From Azoarcus_F sp048158365 (GTDB lineage: Bacteria; Pseudomonadota; Gammaproteobacteria; Burkholderiales; Rhodocyclaceae): 64,000 bases of DNA. The stretch's first letter is position 1. Each line of letters opens with the position of its first letter. The position numbers and the translations under genes were made by a program. The DNA is taken from the NCBI GenBank assembly GCA_048158365.1, contig JBLLNL010000010.1; one strand, written 5' to 3'. Under the pieces are notes generated by a model. That model was not told the origin of the DNA. It was given only the letters and a program-made list of their open reading frames with translations, and searched no databases. Positions 51,782 to 60,600 of this stretch are shown piece after piece.

Positions 51782-52882
51782 ATGTCCGACATCGCTTCCA
51801 AGGCTCAACTGGCCCCGGGCGCTTCGCAGCTTCCGGTTTCAATGTACTTCGACGAGAAAGTCTTCGAACTGGAGAAACGCCTCCTATTCGATGCCGGTCC
51901 GGGGTACGTTGGCCATGAGCTGATGGTACCCGAAGTCGGGAATTACCGTTCACTCGAGTGGCTGGACCATTCCAAGCTGCTGTTTCGCACTGAAGAAGGC
52001 ATACATCGGATGTCCAATGTATGCCGTCATCGGCAGGCGATCATGCTCGAAGGCTCGGGTACGGCGGAACGCGTCGTCTGCCCGGTTCATCGGTGGACCT
52101 ATGACCAGCAGGGCAAGCTGCTCGGCGCGCCGCATTTTGCGGAGAACCCGTGCCTGAATCTGCGTCGGGACGCGCTCGAGAGCTGGCAAGGCCTGCTCTT
52201 CAAGGGGCCGCGCTCGCCCTCGTCGGATCTGGCCGGTATGCAGGTCGCGAACCAGTTGGATTTCGCCGGGTACAAGCTAGATCGGATCGAGATCCATGAG
52301 TGCAACTACAACTGGAAGACCTTCATCGAGGTCTATCTCGAGGACTACCATGTCGTGCCGTTTCACCCCGGCCTGGGCAACTTCGTCACCTGCGACGAGC
52401 TGACCTGGCAGTTCGGCGAATGGTATTCGGTGCAGCGGGTCGGCATCACGTCGCTGGCCAAGCCGGGTTCGGCCGCCTATCGGAAATGGCATCAGGCGGT
52501 GCTCGACTACTACGGTGACGCGAAGCCCGAGCAGGGGGCGATCTGGCTTACCTATTACCCGAACGTGATGGTCGAGTGGTATCCGCATGTGCTGGTCGTG
52601 AGCACACTGCTTCCGAAGGACGTGGACCGCACGACCAATGTCGTCGAGTTCTACTACCCGGAGGACATCATGGAGTTCGAGCGCGATTTCGTGGAGGCGG
52701 AGCAGGCGGCCTATATGGAAACTGCGATCGAGGACGACGAGATCGCCGAGCGCATGGACCGCGGGCGCCTGGCCTTGCTGAAGGAGGGCTGCAACGAGGT
52801 AGGCCCCTACCAGTCACCGTTTGAGGATGGCATGCAGCACTTTCATGAGTTCTACCGCAGCATCATGGACGCGCATCGCTGA
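51782..52882 (+). CDS. Rieske non-heme iron oxygenase, alpha-subunit type
   Basis: This 366-residue oxygenase has the Rieske [2Fe-2S] ligands C81-R-H83 and C100-P-V-H103, spaced as usual. The mononuclear iron site is near NWKTFIEVYLEDYHVVPFHP (His190 and His195; the third ligand would be a later Asp). It lacks a linked beta subunit or reductase gene, and so should be a trimeric alpha-only oxygenase or demethylase. It is divergent from xseB-ispA-dxs with 138 bases between starts. Substrate unknown; a link to isoprenoid products is possible, since this neighbourhood recurs in betaproteobacteria as far as I recall. Confidence 0.88.
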   Translation: MSDIASKAQLAPGASQLPVSMYFDEKVFELEKRLLFDAGPGYVGHELMVPEVGNYRSLEWLDHSKLLFRTEEGIHRMSNVCRHRQAIMLEGSGTAERVVCPVHRWTYDQQGKLLGAPHFAENPCLNLRRDALESWQGLLFKGPRSPSSDLAGMQVANQLDFAGYKLDRIEIHECNYNWKTFIEVYLEDYHVVPFHPGLGNFVTCDELTWQFGEWYSVQRVGITSLAKPGSAAYRKWHQAVLDYYGDAKPEQGAIWLTYYPNVMVEWYPHVLVVSTLLPKDVDRTTNVVEFYYPEDIMEFERDFVEAEQAAYMETAIEDDEIAERMDRGRLALLKEGCNEVGPYQSPFEDGMQHFHEFYRSIMDAHR

Positions 52883-52954
52883 CAGCAGGGCGTTATCAAG
52901 GAAGCGACGGGGGCAGCGATGTCCCCGCCGTTCAATGCATGCCGGGTTCGAACA

Positions 52955-53902
52955 TCAGACCGGTTTCTGCAGCGCCTTCGGAAGCGGGAACACGACCTTC
53001 TCCTGAACGCCATCCAGCGTCTGTACCGACTTCCCGCCGAGTTGCTTCAGTCTTTCGATCACTGCCGTGACCAGCACCTCGGGCGCGGAGGCGCCGGCGG
53101 TGACGCCGATCCGCCGCTTGCCTTCCAGCCAGGCCGGGTCGATCGACTCGGCGTTGTCCACCAGCCATGCGGGTACGCCCCGAAGCTCGGCCACCTCGCG
53201 CAGTCGATTCGAATTCGAGCTGTTCACCGAACCGACCACCAGTACCGCATCGACCTGGGGCGTCATGAACTTGACCGCGTCCTGGCGGTTCTGCGTCGCA
53301 TAGCAGATGTCGTCCTTGCGCGGCCCCTCGATACGCGGGAATCGGGCCTTCAAGGCATCGATGATCGCCGACGCATCGTCGATCGACAGTGTGGTCTGCG
53401 TGACGAAGGCGAGTTTGTCGGGGTCGTTTACTTGCAGCGCGGCCACATCGTCGATCGATTCGACCAAGTGGACCCCGCCGTCGACCTGGCCCATCGTGCC
53501 CTCGACCTCGGGGTGCCCCTTGTGTCCGATCATCACGATGTCGCGCCCCTGCTCACGCATGCGGATCACCTCGATGTGCACTTTCGTGACCAGCGGGCAG
53601 GTGGCGTCGAACACGCGCAGACGCCGCATCTCGGCCTCGTTGCGAACGGCCTGGGATACACCGTGGGCACTGAAGATCACGGTGTTGTCCGATGGGACTT
53701 CGTCGAGTTCGTCGACGAAGATCGCGCCCTTCGCCCGGAGGTCGTCCACGACGAACTTGTTGTGCACCACTTCATGTCGGACATAGATCGGCGCGCCGAA
53801 GCGTTCCAGCGCGCGCTCCACGATGTCGATCGCACGTTCCACTCCTGCACAGAAGCCACGCGGATTGGCCAGCAGAATCTCTTTGTCGTCTTTCGCGTTC
53901 AT
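52955..53902 (-). CDS. ispH: 4-hydroxy-3-methylbut-2-enyl diphosphate reductase
   Basis: This 315-residue iron-sulfur enzyme makes isopentenyl and dimethylallyl diphosphate in the last step of the MEP pathway. The three cluster cysteines are Cys18 (PRGFCAGVER), Cys102 (FDATCPLV) and Cys200 (DDICYATQNRQ). The substrate-binding motifs VIFSAHGVS, MIGHKGHPEVEGTMGQ, and GSVNSSNSNRL are intact. It lies 28 bases downstream of fkpB, in the conserved order ileS-lspA-fkpB-ispH. Confidence 0.96.
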   Translation of the reverse strand: MNAKDDKEILLANPRGFCAGVERAIDIVERALERFGAPIYVRHEVVHNKFVVDDLRAKGAIFVDELDEVPSDNTVIFSAHGVSQAVRNEAEMRRLRVFDATCPLVTKVHIEVIRMREQGRDIVMIGHKGHPEVEGTMGQVDGGVHLVESIDDVAALQVNDPDKLAFVTQTTLSIDDASAIIDALKARFPRIEGPRKDDICYATQNRQDAVKFMTPQVDAVLVVGSVNSSNSNRLREVAELRGVPAWLVDNAESIDPAWLEGKRRIGVTAGASAPEVLVTAVIERLKQLGGKSVQTLDGVQEKVVFPLPKALQKPV

Positions 53903-53930
53903 GATTCCTCTCGTCGGCGCAGATCCACGC

Positions 53931-54359
53931 CTACATGATGCCGATGATTTCCAAGTCGAAACGCACGGTCTTGCCGGCGAGCGGATGGTTGAAGTCGATC
54001 AGGGCCGATTCGGCATCGACCTCCCGCACCAGACCGGAATAGCGCGAACCGTCCGGAGCGGTGAATTCCATGATGCTCATCGGCTCCACGTGTTCCTCGC
54101 TCATGTGCCGGCGAAGCACGCGCTCGACCAGTTCGGACTTGTGATCGCCGAAGGCCTGGTCGGGGGTCAGCGTGTAGGAATGCTTCGTTCCCTCGGCCAG
54201 TCCGGCGAGCAGTCGCTCCAAGTTGGGAAGCAGCTCGCCGGCGCCGAGTTTCAGCGTGGCGGGCGTGCCCTCGAAGGTGCTGATCAGCGGCTGGCCGTTT
54301 TCGAGCGCGATCCGGTAGTGCAGGGTCACGAGGCTGCCGGTCTGGACGGTCTGGGTCAA
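53931..54359 (-). CDS. fkpB: FKBP-type peptidyl-prolyl isomerase, SlpA-like
   Basis: This 142-residue cytoplasmic prolyl isomerase and chaperone is of the SlyD/FkpB type, with GSLVTLHYRIALENGQP, LLPNLERLLAGLAEG, and an insert-in-flap domain around HMSEEHVEPMSIM, ending in ALIDFNHPLAGKTVRFDLEI. I take TTG 54359 as start: it overlaps the lspA stop as TTGA, and GGAGA lies ten bases upstream. ATG 54410 would extend 17 residues into lspA without similarity. Confidence 0.9.
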   Translation of the reverse strand: MTQTVQTGSLVTLHYRIALENGQPLISTFEGTPATLKLGAGELLPNLERLLAGLAEGTKHSYTLTPDQAFGDHKSELVERVLRRHMSEEHVEPMSIMEFTAPDGSRYSGLVREVDAESALIDFNHPLAGKTVRFDLEIIGIM

Positions 54360-54850
54360 GATGGATTCTCCGGAGTGGATGTCTTGGGTTGTGGGCGAAA
54401 CTGGGTCCATAGCATCAGGATCACGCCGAGCGTGATGGCCGAGTCCGCGACGTTGAAGGCCGGCCAGCCATAGCGACCGATATGGAAATACAGAAAGTCG
54501 ACCACCGCTCCATAGAGCACCCGGTCGATGACGTTTCCGAACGCGCCGCCGATGATCATGCTGAACGCCAGCGGCAGTGCGAGTTCATGTTGATGGCGGC
54601 GCAGCATCGACAGCAGCCAGATGCAGATCACGATCGCGAGCGTGACGAAGAACCATCGCTGCCAGCCCGGCTGGTCGGCGAGAAAGCTGAAGGCTGCGCC
54701 CGGATTGAACACCAGCACCAGCTTGAAGAAGCGGGTGACCTCGATCGCCTGACCGAAGCTCATCGAGGACAGCACGATCCACTTGGTGAGCTGGTCGATC
54801 GCGACGATGGATGCAGCGAGGCCCAGCCAGGCTGCAAGTCGATGGCTCAT
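54356..54850 (-). CDS. lspA: Lipoprotein signal peptidase (signal peptidase II)
   Basis: This 164-residue membrane aspartyl protease removes signal peptides from prolipoproteins. It has four membrane helices. The catalytic pair is in FGNVIDRVLYGAVVDF and FNVADSAITLGV. VFNPGAAFSFLADQ is the third conserved block. ATG 54850 lies nine bases after the ileS stop, with GAGGG before it. It serves, among others, the lipoproteins encoded at 1744, 8768 and 12475. Confidence 0.95.
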   Translation of the reverse strand: MSHRLAAWLGLAASIVAIDQLTKWIVLSSMSFGQAIEVTRFFKLVLVFNPGAAFSFLADQPGWQRWFFVTLAIVICIWLLSMLRRHQHELALPLAFSMIIGGAFGNVIDRVLYGAVVDFLYFHIGRYGWPAFNVADSAITLGVILMLWTQFRPQPKTSTPENPS

Positions 54851-54859
54851 CTGCAACCC

Positions 54860-57682
54860 TCAGGCATGGACGCGCGGTTCGCCTTCGCCGAACAGGTTGT
54901 CGTGGCAGCGCCCGCACAGGCCCGGATGCTCCGCCGCCGAGCCGACATCGTCGCGATAATGCCAGCAGCGTTCGCACTTGGCGTAACCCGAGGCGGCCGC
55001 ATCCAGCCCCTCGTCGGCCGCCTCGGCGACCTGCACAAGTTCCGCTCTGGATGTGATCAGCACGAAGCGCAGGTCGTCACCCAGGCTGGCCAGTGCGTCG
55101 TAGCGGTCGCCGGTGCTGCGCAGGCGCACTTCGGCCTGCAGCGACGAACCGATCTGTCCCGCCGCACGCAGCGTCTCGAGTTCCTTCTGGACCTCGGCCC
55201 GGACTTCACGGATCAGGTCCCAGCGGGTCAGCAGCGCCTCTTCGCCATCGGCTGCCGGCAGTTCATGCCAGGTGTGCAGCATCACGCTGTCGTCGGCGCC
55301 GTCGCCGAGCACTTGCCAGATCTCCTCGGCGGTGAAGCTCAGGATGGGCGCCATCATGCGGGTGATCGCCTGCGTGATGTGCCACAGCGTCGTCTGGGCG
55401 GACCGGCGTGCCGGCGAGTCCGCACGGGTCGTGTATAGCCTGTCCTTCAGGATGTCCAGATAGAACGCGCCCAGATCCTCGGCGGCGAAGTTCTGCAATG
55501 CCTGAACCACCTTGTGGAACTCGAAGCGCTCGTAATCGGCCGTGACCTGCAACTGCAGGCGACGCGTCAGCGCGAGCGCGCAGCGATCGATGTCCAGCCA
55601 CCGCTCCACCGGCACCGCATCCGTTGTGATGTCGAAGTCCGACGTATTGGCGAGCAGGAAGCGCAGCGTGTTGCGCAGGCGGCGATAGACCTCGACCACG
55701 CGATCGAGGATCTCGTTCGAGATCGTCAGCTCGCCCGAGTAGTCGGTCGCGGCCACCCACAGGCGCAGGATCTCGGAGCCCAGGCGGTCCGAGACTTCCT
55801 GTGGCGCCACCACGTTGCCCTTGGATTTGGACATCTTCTTGCCCTGGCCGTCGACCACGAAACCGTGGGTCAGCAGGCTGTGATAGGGGGCTCTGCCGTC
55901 GATCGCGCAACCGGTCAGCAGTGAAGAATGGAACCAGCCGCGATGCTGGTCCGAACCCTCGAGGTAGAGATCGGCCGGCCAGCGGTCGTCGTCCTCATGC
56001 GAGCCGCGCAGCACGGTCCAGTGCGTGGTGCCCGAATCGAACCAGACGTCCAGCGTGTCGCTCATCTTGTCGTAAAGGGCAGCCTCGTCGCCCAGCAGTT
56101 CGACCGGATCGAGTTTGAACCACGCGTCTATGCCTTCCGCCTCGACCCGCTTCGCGACCGCCTTCAGAAGCTCGGGTGTGCGCGGATGCGGTTCGCCGGT
56201 CTCCTTGTGCAGGAAGAACGGAATCGGGACGCCCCAGTTGCGCTGGCGTGACACACACCAGTCCGGACGGTTGGCGATCATCGCATGCAGTCGCGCCTTG
56301 CCCCAGGCCGGGTAGAAGCGGGTGTTCTCGATCGCCTGCAGGGCCAGTTCGCGCAGCGTCGGTGCGCTGGGCTCGACGCGTTCGCGGTCGGCGAGCCGAT
56401 CCATGCCGACGAACCACTGCGTGGTAGCGCGATAGATCACCGGCGTCTTGTGGCGCCAGCAGTGCATGTAGCTGTGGGTCAGATTGCCGGACGCGAGCAG
56501 ACAGCCCACTTCGGTGAGCTTCTCGAGGATTTTGGGATTGGCATCCCAGACGCCGAGGCCGCCGAAGAAGGGAAGGCTGTCGGCGAAGGTCCCGTCGCCC
56601 TGCACCGGGGTCAGGATCTCGTCGTTGCGCATGCCGTAGCGTGTGCAGGTGATGAAGTCGTCGAGACCATAGGCCGGTGCGCTGTGCACGATGCCGGTGC
56701 CGGCGTCGGTGGCGACGTAATCGCCCAGCAGTACCGGCGAGATGCGATCGTAGAATGGATGACGAAAGTTGATCCGGTCGAGCGCGATGCCCTGGGCTGC
56801 GCCCAGCACCCGTCCTTCCAGACCGAAGCGCTCCAGTGCGCTCTGGCGCAGCTCGGCGGCGAGGACCAGCAGACCCCGGGGGGTTTCGACCAGTTCGTAG
56901 ACCACCTCGGGATGAACGTTCAGCGCCTGGTTGGCCGGGATCGTCCACGGCGTCGTGGTCCAGATGACCGCGAGCACGGCCTGCCCGACGGGCAGTGCAT
57001 CCAGCCCGAACGCGTACGCAAGTTTGCCGCGGTCGGCCGCGTCGAGAGGAAAGCCGACATCGATCACCGGCGACTTCTTGTCCTGATACTCGACCTCCGC
57101 CTCGGCCAGCGCCGAGCCGCAGTCGAAGCACCAATTGACCGGCTTCAGGCCCTTGAACAGGAAGCCCTTTGCATACAGCTCGCCCAACGCGCGGATCTCG
57201 TCCGCCTCATTGGAGAAATGCATGGTTCGATACGGGTTGTCCCAGTCGCCGAGTACACCCAGACGGATGAAGTCCTTCTTCTGGCGCTCGATCTGCTCGG
57301 CGGCGTAGTCGCGGCACAGTTCGCGCGCCCGGTCGGAGGGCAGGTGCTTGCCGTGAAGCTTCTCGATCTGATGTTCGATCGGCAGACCATGGCAATCCCA
57401 GCCCGGGATGTACGGCGCGTCGAAGCCTGCCAGGGTCTTGGAGCGCACGATGATGTCCTTCAGGATCTTGTTCACCGCGTGGCCGATGTGGATGTCGCCG
57501 TTCGCATACGGCGGGCCGTCGTGAAGGATGAACTTCGGCCGGTCGGCGGCCGCCTTGCGGATCTTCTGATACAGTCCGCGCTGCTGCCACGACTGGATCC
57601 ACGCCGGCTCGCGCTTGGCCAGATTGCCGCGCATCGGAAAGGGCGTGTCGGTCAGGTTGAGCGTCTTGCGGTAGTCAGCCAT
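54860..57682 (-). CDS. ileS: Isoleucyl-tRNA synthetase
   Basis: This 940-residue class I synthetase charges tRNA-Ile and edits valine. It has PYANGDIHIGHAVNKILKD (HIGH), GWDCHGLPIEHQIEK, the CP1 editing domain, and KMSKSKGNVVAP (KMSKS). The C-terminal zinc finger is CERCWHY with CGRCHDN. Length and domain order are those of the bacterial form with the zinc-binding tail. It lies 14 bases downstream of ribF, and lspA follows after nine bases, giving the operon ribF-ileS-lspA-fkpB-ispH. Confidence 0.97.
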   Translation of the reverse strand: MADYRKTLNLTDTPFPMRGNLAKREPAWIQSWQQRGLYQKIRKAAADRPKFILHDGPPYANGDIHIGHAVNKILKDIIVRSKTLAGFDAPYIPGWDCHGLPIEHQIEKLHGKHLPSDRARELCRDYAAEQIERQKKDFIRLGVLGDWDNPYRTMHFSNEADEIRALGELYAKGFLFKGLKPVNWCFDCGSALAEAEVEYQDKKSPVIDVGFPLDAADRGKLAYAFGLDALPVGQAVLAVIWTTTPWTIPANQALNVHPEVVYELVETPRGLLVLAAELRQSALERFGLEGRVLGAAQGIALDRINFRHPFYDRISPVLLGDYVATDAGTGIVHSAPAYGLDDFITCTRYGMRNDEILTPVQGDGTFADSLPFFGGLGVWDANPKILEKLTEVGCLLASGNLTHSYMHCWRHKTPVIYRATTQWFVGMDRLADRERVEPSAPTLRELALQAIENTRFYPAWGKARLHAMIANRPDWCVSRQRNWGVPIPFFLHKETGEPHPRTPELLKAVAKRVEAEGIDAWFKLDPVELLGDEAALYDKMSDTLDVWFDSGTTHWTVLRGSHEDDDRWPADLYLEGSDQHRGWFHSSLLTGCAIDGRAPYHSLLTHGFVVDGQGKKMSKSKGNVVAPQEVSDRLGSEILRLWVAATDYSGELTISNEILDRVVEVYRRLRNTLRFLLANTSDFDITTDAVPVERWLDIDRCALALTRRLQLQVTADYERFEFHKVVQALQNFAAEDLGAFYLDILKDRLYTTRADSPARRSAQTTLWHITQAITRMMAPILSFTAEEIWQVLGDGADDSVMLHTWHELPAADGEEALLTRWDLIREVRAEVQKELETLRAAGQIGSSLQAEVRLRSTGDRYDALASLGDDLRFVLITSRAELVQVAEAADEGLDAAASGYAKCERCWHYRDDVGSAAEHPGLCGRCHDNLFGEGEPRVHA

Positions 57683-57696
57683 GGTGGGTTCGGGCC

Positions 57697-58635
57697 TCAG
57701 TCTAGATTGGGGTTGCGTGCAAACCAGTCGCGCGCCTGCTCGGCGTCCCGCTCGATTTGTCGGGCAAGCGCTTCGAGCGATTCGAAACGCGCCTCGTCTC
57801 TGAGCTTGCGATGGAAGTGTACCCGCAGGTGCGCACCGTAGCAGTCCCGCCGCCAGTCGAACAGATGGACCTCCAGCAGCGGGCGGGCGGCGTCGTCGAT
57901 CGTCGGGCGCACGCCGATGTTGGCGACCCCCGCGACCACGCGGTCGGACAGACCTTCGACGCTGACCGCAAACACGCCCGACAGCGCAGGCTGGCGGTGT
58001 TTCATCTGGATGTTGGCGGTTGGATACCCGAGCGTTCGACCGATCTGCCGGCCGGCCATCACGCGACCGGCAATGCTGTACGGCCGACCGAGGTGCCGGG
58101 CGGCGCGGTCGAGGTCGCCGCTCGCGAGCGCGCTTCGGACGGCCGAACTCGAAATCCGTTCGTCGCCGAACTCCAGCGTGTGCATCGCCTCGACGCCGAA
58201 ACCACGTTGCGCGCCTATCCGCTCGAGCAGCGCGAAATCCCCGGTGCGGCGGGCGCCGAAGCGAAAGTCGTCACCGATGATCAGGTGACGTACGTCGAGT
58301 CCGCGGATCAGGAAGTCATCGATGAAGCGCTCGGCGCTGACCGATGCGATCCGTCGGTCGAAACGGCAGACATGCACGGCCTCGACGCCGTTCGCGGCCA
58401 GCAGCAGGAGTTTCTCGCGCAGCGACGCGAGGCGAGGCGGTGCGTCGCCGGGACTGAAGAACTCGCGCGGATGAGGTTCGAAGGTCATCACGGTCGCGGA
58501 CACGCCGAGCGCGCGCGACTTGGCCACCAGCAACTTGAGCAAGGCCTGGTGACCGAGATGCACGCCGTCGAAATTGCCGATCGTGAGCACCGACGGCTGG
58601 ATCGCGCGTTCGGGGATGCCTCGAATAACCTGCAT
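57697..58635 (-). CDS. ribF: Bifunctional riboflavin kinase / FAD synthetase
   Basis: This 312-residue enzyme phosphorylates riboflavin to FMN and adenylates it to FAD. The N-terminal nucleotidyltransferase domain has LTIGNFDGVHLGHQALL and IIGDDFRFGARRTGD. The C-terminal kinase domain has LGYPTANIQMKHRQPALSG and GVANIGVRPT. ATG 58635 fits the family; a longer frame to 58692 lacks similarity. It is the first gene of the ribF-ileS-lspA-fkpB-ispH operon, with a likely promoter and leader hairpin upstream. It provides FAD for PobA and the acyl-CoA dehydrogenase here. Confidence 0.95.
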   Translation of the reverse strand: MQVIRGIPERAIQPSVLTIGNFDGVHLGHQALLKLLVAKSRALGVSATVMTFEPHPREFFSPGDAPPRLASLREKLLLLAANGVEAVHVCRFDRRIASVSAERFIDDFLIRGLDVRHLIIGDDFRFGARRTGDFALLERIGAQRGFGVEAMHTLEFGDERISSSAVRSALASGDLDRAARHLGRPYSIAGRVMAGRQIGRTLGYPTANIQMKHRQPALSGVFAVSVEGLSDRVVAGVANIGVRPTIDDAARPLLEVHLFDWRRDCYGAHLRVHFHRKLRDEARFESLEALARQIERDAEQARDWFARNPNLD

Positions 58636-58731
58636 GAGCGCCTGACCACGAGTTGCGGCATCGGGCGCGGCCGCGCGCAATGCCGAAACCAAGATTGAAC
58701 CCGAAGCGTTGGATCTTCACTTCGATGAGTG

Positions 58732-58757
58732 GCGAAGCCCCCGGCAGGGGGCTTCGC
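58732..58757. other. Perfect 11-bp stem-loop in the ribF leader
   Basis: GCGAAGCCCCC at 58732-58742 pairs with GGGGGCTTCGC at 58747-58757 around the loop GGCA. There is no T-run, so it does not look like a simple terminator of amiC. If transcription starts at the TATAAT noted just upstream, the hairpin would sit at the very 5' end of the ribF mRNA. Confidence 0.6.
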
Positions 58758-58767
58758 GAAAGCCGAG

Positions 58768-58773
58768 ATTATA
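58768..58773 (-). promoter_or_regulatory. Consensus -10 box for the ribF operon
   Basis: On the reverse strand the hexamer is TATAAT, following TTTTTGCCGC. No good -35 is found at 16-18 bases, so an activator may be needed or the site may be fortuitous. It lies between amiC and ribF, about 130 bases before the ribF start. Confidence 0.45.
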
Positions 58774-58795
58774 GCGGCAAAAAGGGCGGATGCGA

Positions 58796-60088
58796 TCAGC
58801 CCAGGCTTGCGACGGTGGTCCGGTGTACCGGCGGGTTGGCCTGAAAATAGCGCCTTACGCCGCGCATGATCGCATCGGCCATCTTCTCCTGGTAGGCGTT
58901 GTCGTTCAGGCGTCGTTCTTCTTCCGGGTTGCTGATGAATGCGGTTTCAACCAGCACGGACGGAATGTCCGGCGCGCGCAGCACGGCGAAGGCGGCCTGT
59001 TCGACCTTCGGCTTGTGCAGCTTGTTGACGCCGCCCAGTTCATTGAGCACGGCCGCACCGAGCTTGAGGCTGTCGTTGATCGTCGCGGTCTGCGACAGAT
59101 CGAGCAAGGTGCGGGCGAGATGACCTTCCTGTCGGGCGAGATTCACGCCGCCGATCAGGTCCGCCTCGTTTTCGCGCTGCGCCAGCCAGCGCGCGGCCGA
59201 ACTGGTGGCACCGCGCTCGGACAGCACATAGACCGAGCTTCCGCGGGCTTCGGGCCGGACGAAGGCGTCGGCATGTATGGACACGAACAGGTCGGCCTGT
59301 ACCCGGCGCGCCATCGCGACCCGCTGCTGCAGGGGCACGAAGTAGTCGCCGTTGCGGGTCATCACCGCCCGCATGTTAGGCTCCGCGTCGATCTTCTGCT
59401 TCAGACGCCGTGCGATGGACAGCGTGACATTCTTCTCGTAGCTTCCGCGCCTGCCGATCGCGCCCGGATCCTCGCCGCCGTGACCGGCGTCGAGCACGAT
59501 CGTGATCAGCCGGTTGACCTCCGGCGCGTTCTGCGCGCCTCGGCGGGTCGGCTGCGTCGATCCGTTGCCCGCGAGCTGCTCGCCACCGGTATCGCCGCGG
59601 GCTGCCTCCATCGGGGAGGACTTGCGGATCAACGCCAGCAGTGGATCGATAGGCTCGGTCGGATAGAGGTCGAGCACGAGCCGGTGACCGTAGCTGGCGA
59701 TCGGCTTCAGCGTGAACACCTGGGGGTTGATCTCGCTCTTGAGTTCCACGACCACACGAACCACGCCCGGACGATTCCGGCCCGCGCGAATCAGCGAGAT
59801 CACCGGGTCCGTGTCGAGCACACGCGACGGCAGGGACTGCAGCACGCTGTTGAGCTCGACCCCCTCGAGGTCGACCACCAGCCGCTCGGGATCCTTCACG
59901 ATCATGTGGCTGAAGCGGATCGCGGCCGAACTCTCGAGCGTGATCCGGGTGTATTCGGTCGCAGGCCAGACGCGAACGGCGACCAGGCTCCTCGCGGATG
60001 CGAACCCGACCGGGCTGACCAGCATCGCCAGCGACGCGCCGGCGAACCCGAGCATCTGCCGCCGGCTGATGCCTGCGGGCAGCGTCAT
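58796..60088 (-). CDS. amiC: N-acetylmuramoyl-L-alanine amidase with AMIN domain, Tat-exported
   Basis: This 430-residue zinc amidase splits daughter cells by cutting the peptide from peptidoglycan. The Tat signal SRRQMLGFAGASLAML is near the N-terminus, an AMIN septum-targeting domain covers about residues 35-140, and the Amidase_3 domain follows with VLDAGHGGEDPGAIG (zinc His), FVSIHADAF (second His) and VLVETAFISNPEEE (catalytic Glu). ATG 60088 overlaps the tsaE stop (ATGA) and so is preferred; ATG 60130 would add 14 residues. Confidence 0.93.
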   Translation of the reverse strand: MTLPAGISRRQMLGFAGASLAMLVSPVGFASARSLVAVRVWPATEYTRITLESSAAIRFSHMIVKDPERLVVDLEGVELNSVLQSLPSRVLDTDPVISLIRAGRNRPGVVRVVVELKSEINPQVFTLKPIASYGHRLVLDLYPTEPIDPLLALIRKSSPMEAARGDTGGEQLAGNGSTQPTRRGAQNAPEVNRLITIVLDAGHGGEDPGAIGRRGSYEKNVTLSIARRLKQKIDAEPNMRAVMTRNGDYFVPLQQRVAMARRVQADLFVSIHADAFVRPEARGSSVYVLSERGATSSAARWLAQRENEADLIGGVNLARQEGHLARTLLDLSQTATINDSLKLGAAVLNELGGVNKLHKPKVEQAAFAVLRAPDIPSVLVETAFISNPEEERRLNDNAYQEKMADAIMRGVRRYFQANPPVHRTTVASLG

Positions 60089-60600
60089 GTCGTGTCGCGC
60101 ACCAGGTTTTTCGTCATCTTTTCCGTGCATGATCTTCCCGCCTCCGTCAGCGCAGTCACGTCGAGCGCGCGCCCTGCGCCGCTCACACCGAGCTTTACGA
60201 CCACGTCAGGCTTGCAAACATAGGGTTCGGCTTTCTCCGCCCATTCCACCAAGCAGACTCCGCGTCCGTCGAAGTATTCGTCCAGTCCCGCTTCCAGATA
60301 TTCCTCGGGTACGGCGAAGCGATAAAAATCAAAGTGATATAAGTGTAATCTAGAAACGATGTAAGGTTCAATCAAGGTATACGTCGGACTTTTCACTTTT
60401 TCACGATATCCGAGCGCCCGCAGGACGCCGCGGACCAGCGTGGTCTTGCCCGCTCCGAGGTTGCCGTCGAGGTGGATGACCAGCCCGGCTTGCAGCGCCG
60501 GCGCCAGTGCTGCGCCGGTGGACTCGGTATCCGTCTCGTATTCGAGATGCGCCGAAAACCCGCGACCGCTATCATCGGCAGGGTGAATGAGCTTGATCAT
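60085..60600 (-). CDS. tsaE: tRNA threonylcarbamoyladenosine biosynthesis ATPase
   Basis: This 171-residue P-loop protein assists TsaB and TsaD in making t6A37 in tRNA. The Walker A motif is LDGNLGAGKTTLVRGVL, followed by KVKSPTYTLIEPY, LYHFDFYRF and the Walker B-like CLVEWAEKAEPY. ATG 60600 fits the family length. The 5' end overlaps that of the divergent queG by about 18 bases if queG starts at GTG 60583. It is coupled to amiC by a four-base overlap. Confidence 0.93.
   Translation of the reverse strand: MIKLIHPADDSGRGFSAHLEYETDTESTGAALAPALQAGLVIHLDGNLGAGKTTLVRGVLRALGYREKVKSPTYTLIEPYIVSRLHLYHFDFYRFAVPEEYLEAGLDEYFDGRGVCLVEWAEKAEPYVCKPDVVVKLGVSGAGRALDVTALTEAGRSCTEKMTKNLVRDTT

Noticed and set aside
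56285..57841. A long forward open frame opposite ileS
   Set aside because: It is the mirror of a complete isoleucyl-tRNA synthetase; its composition shows no protein family features.
58790..60223. A long forward open frame opposite amiC
   Set aside because: It is a shadow of the amidase gene, which has all catalytic motifs and a Tat signal on the other strand.
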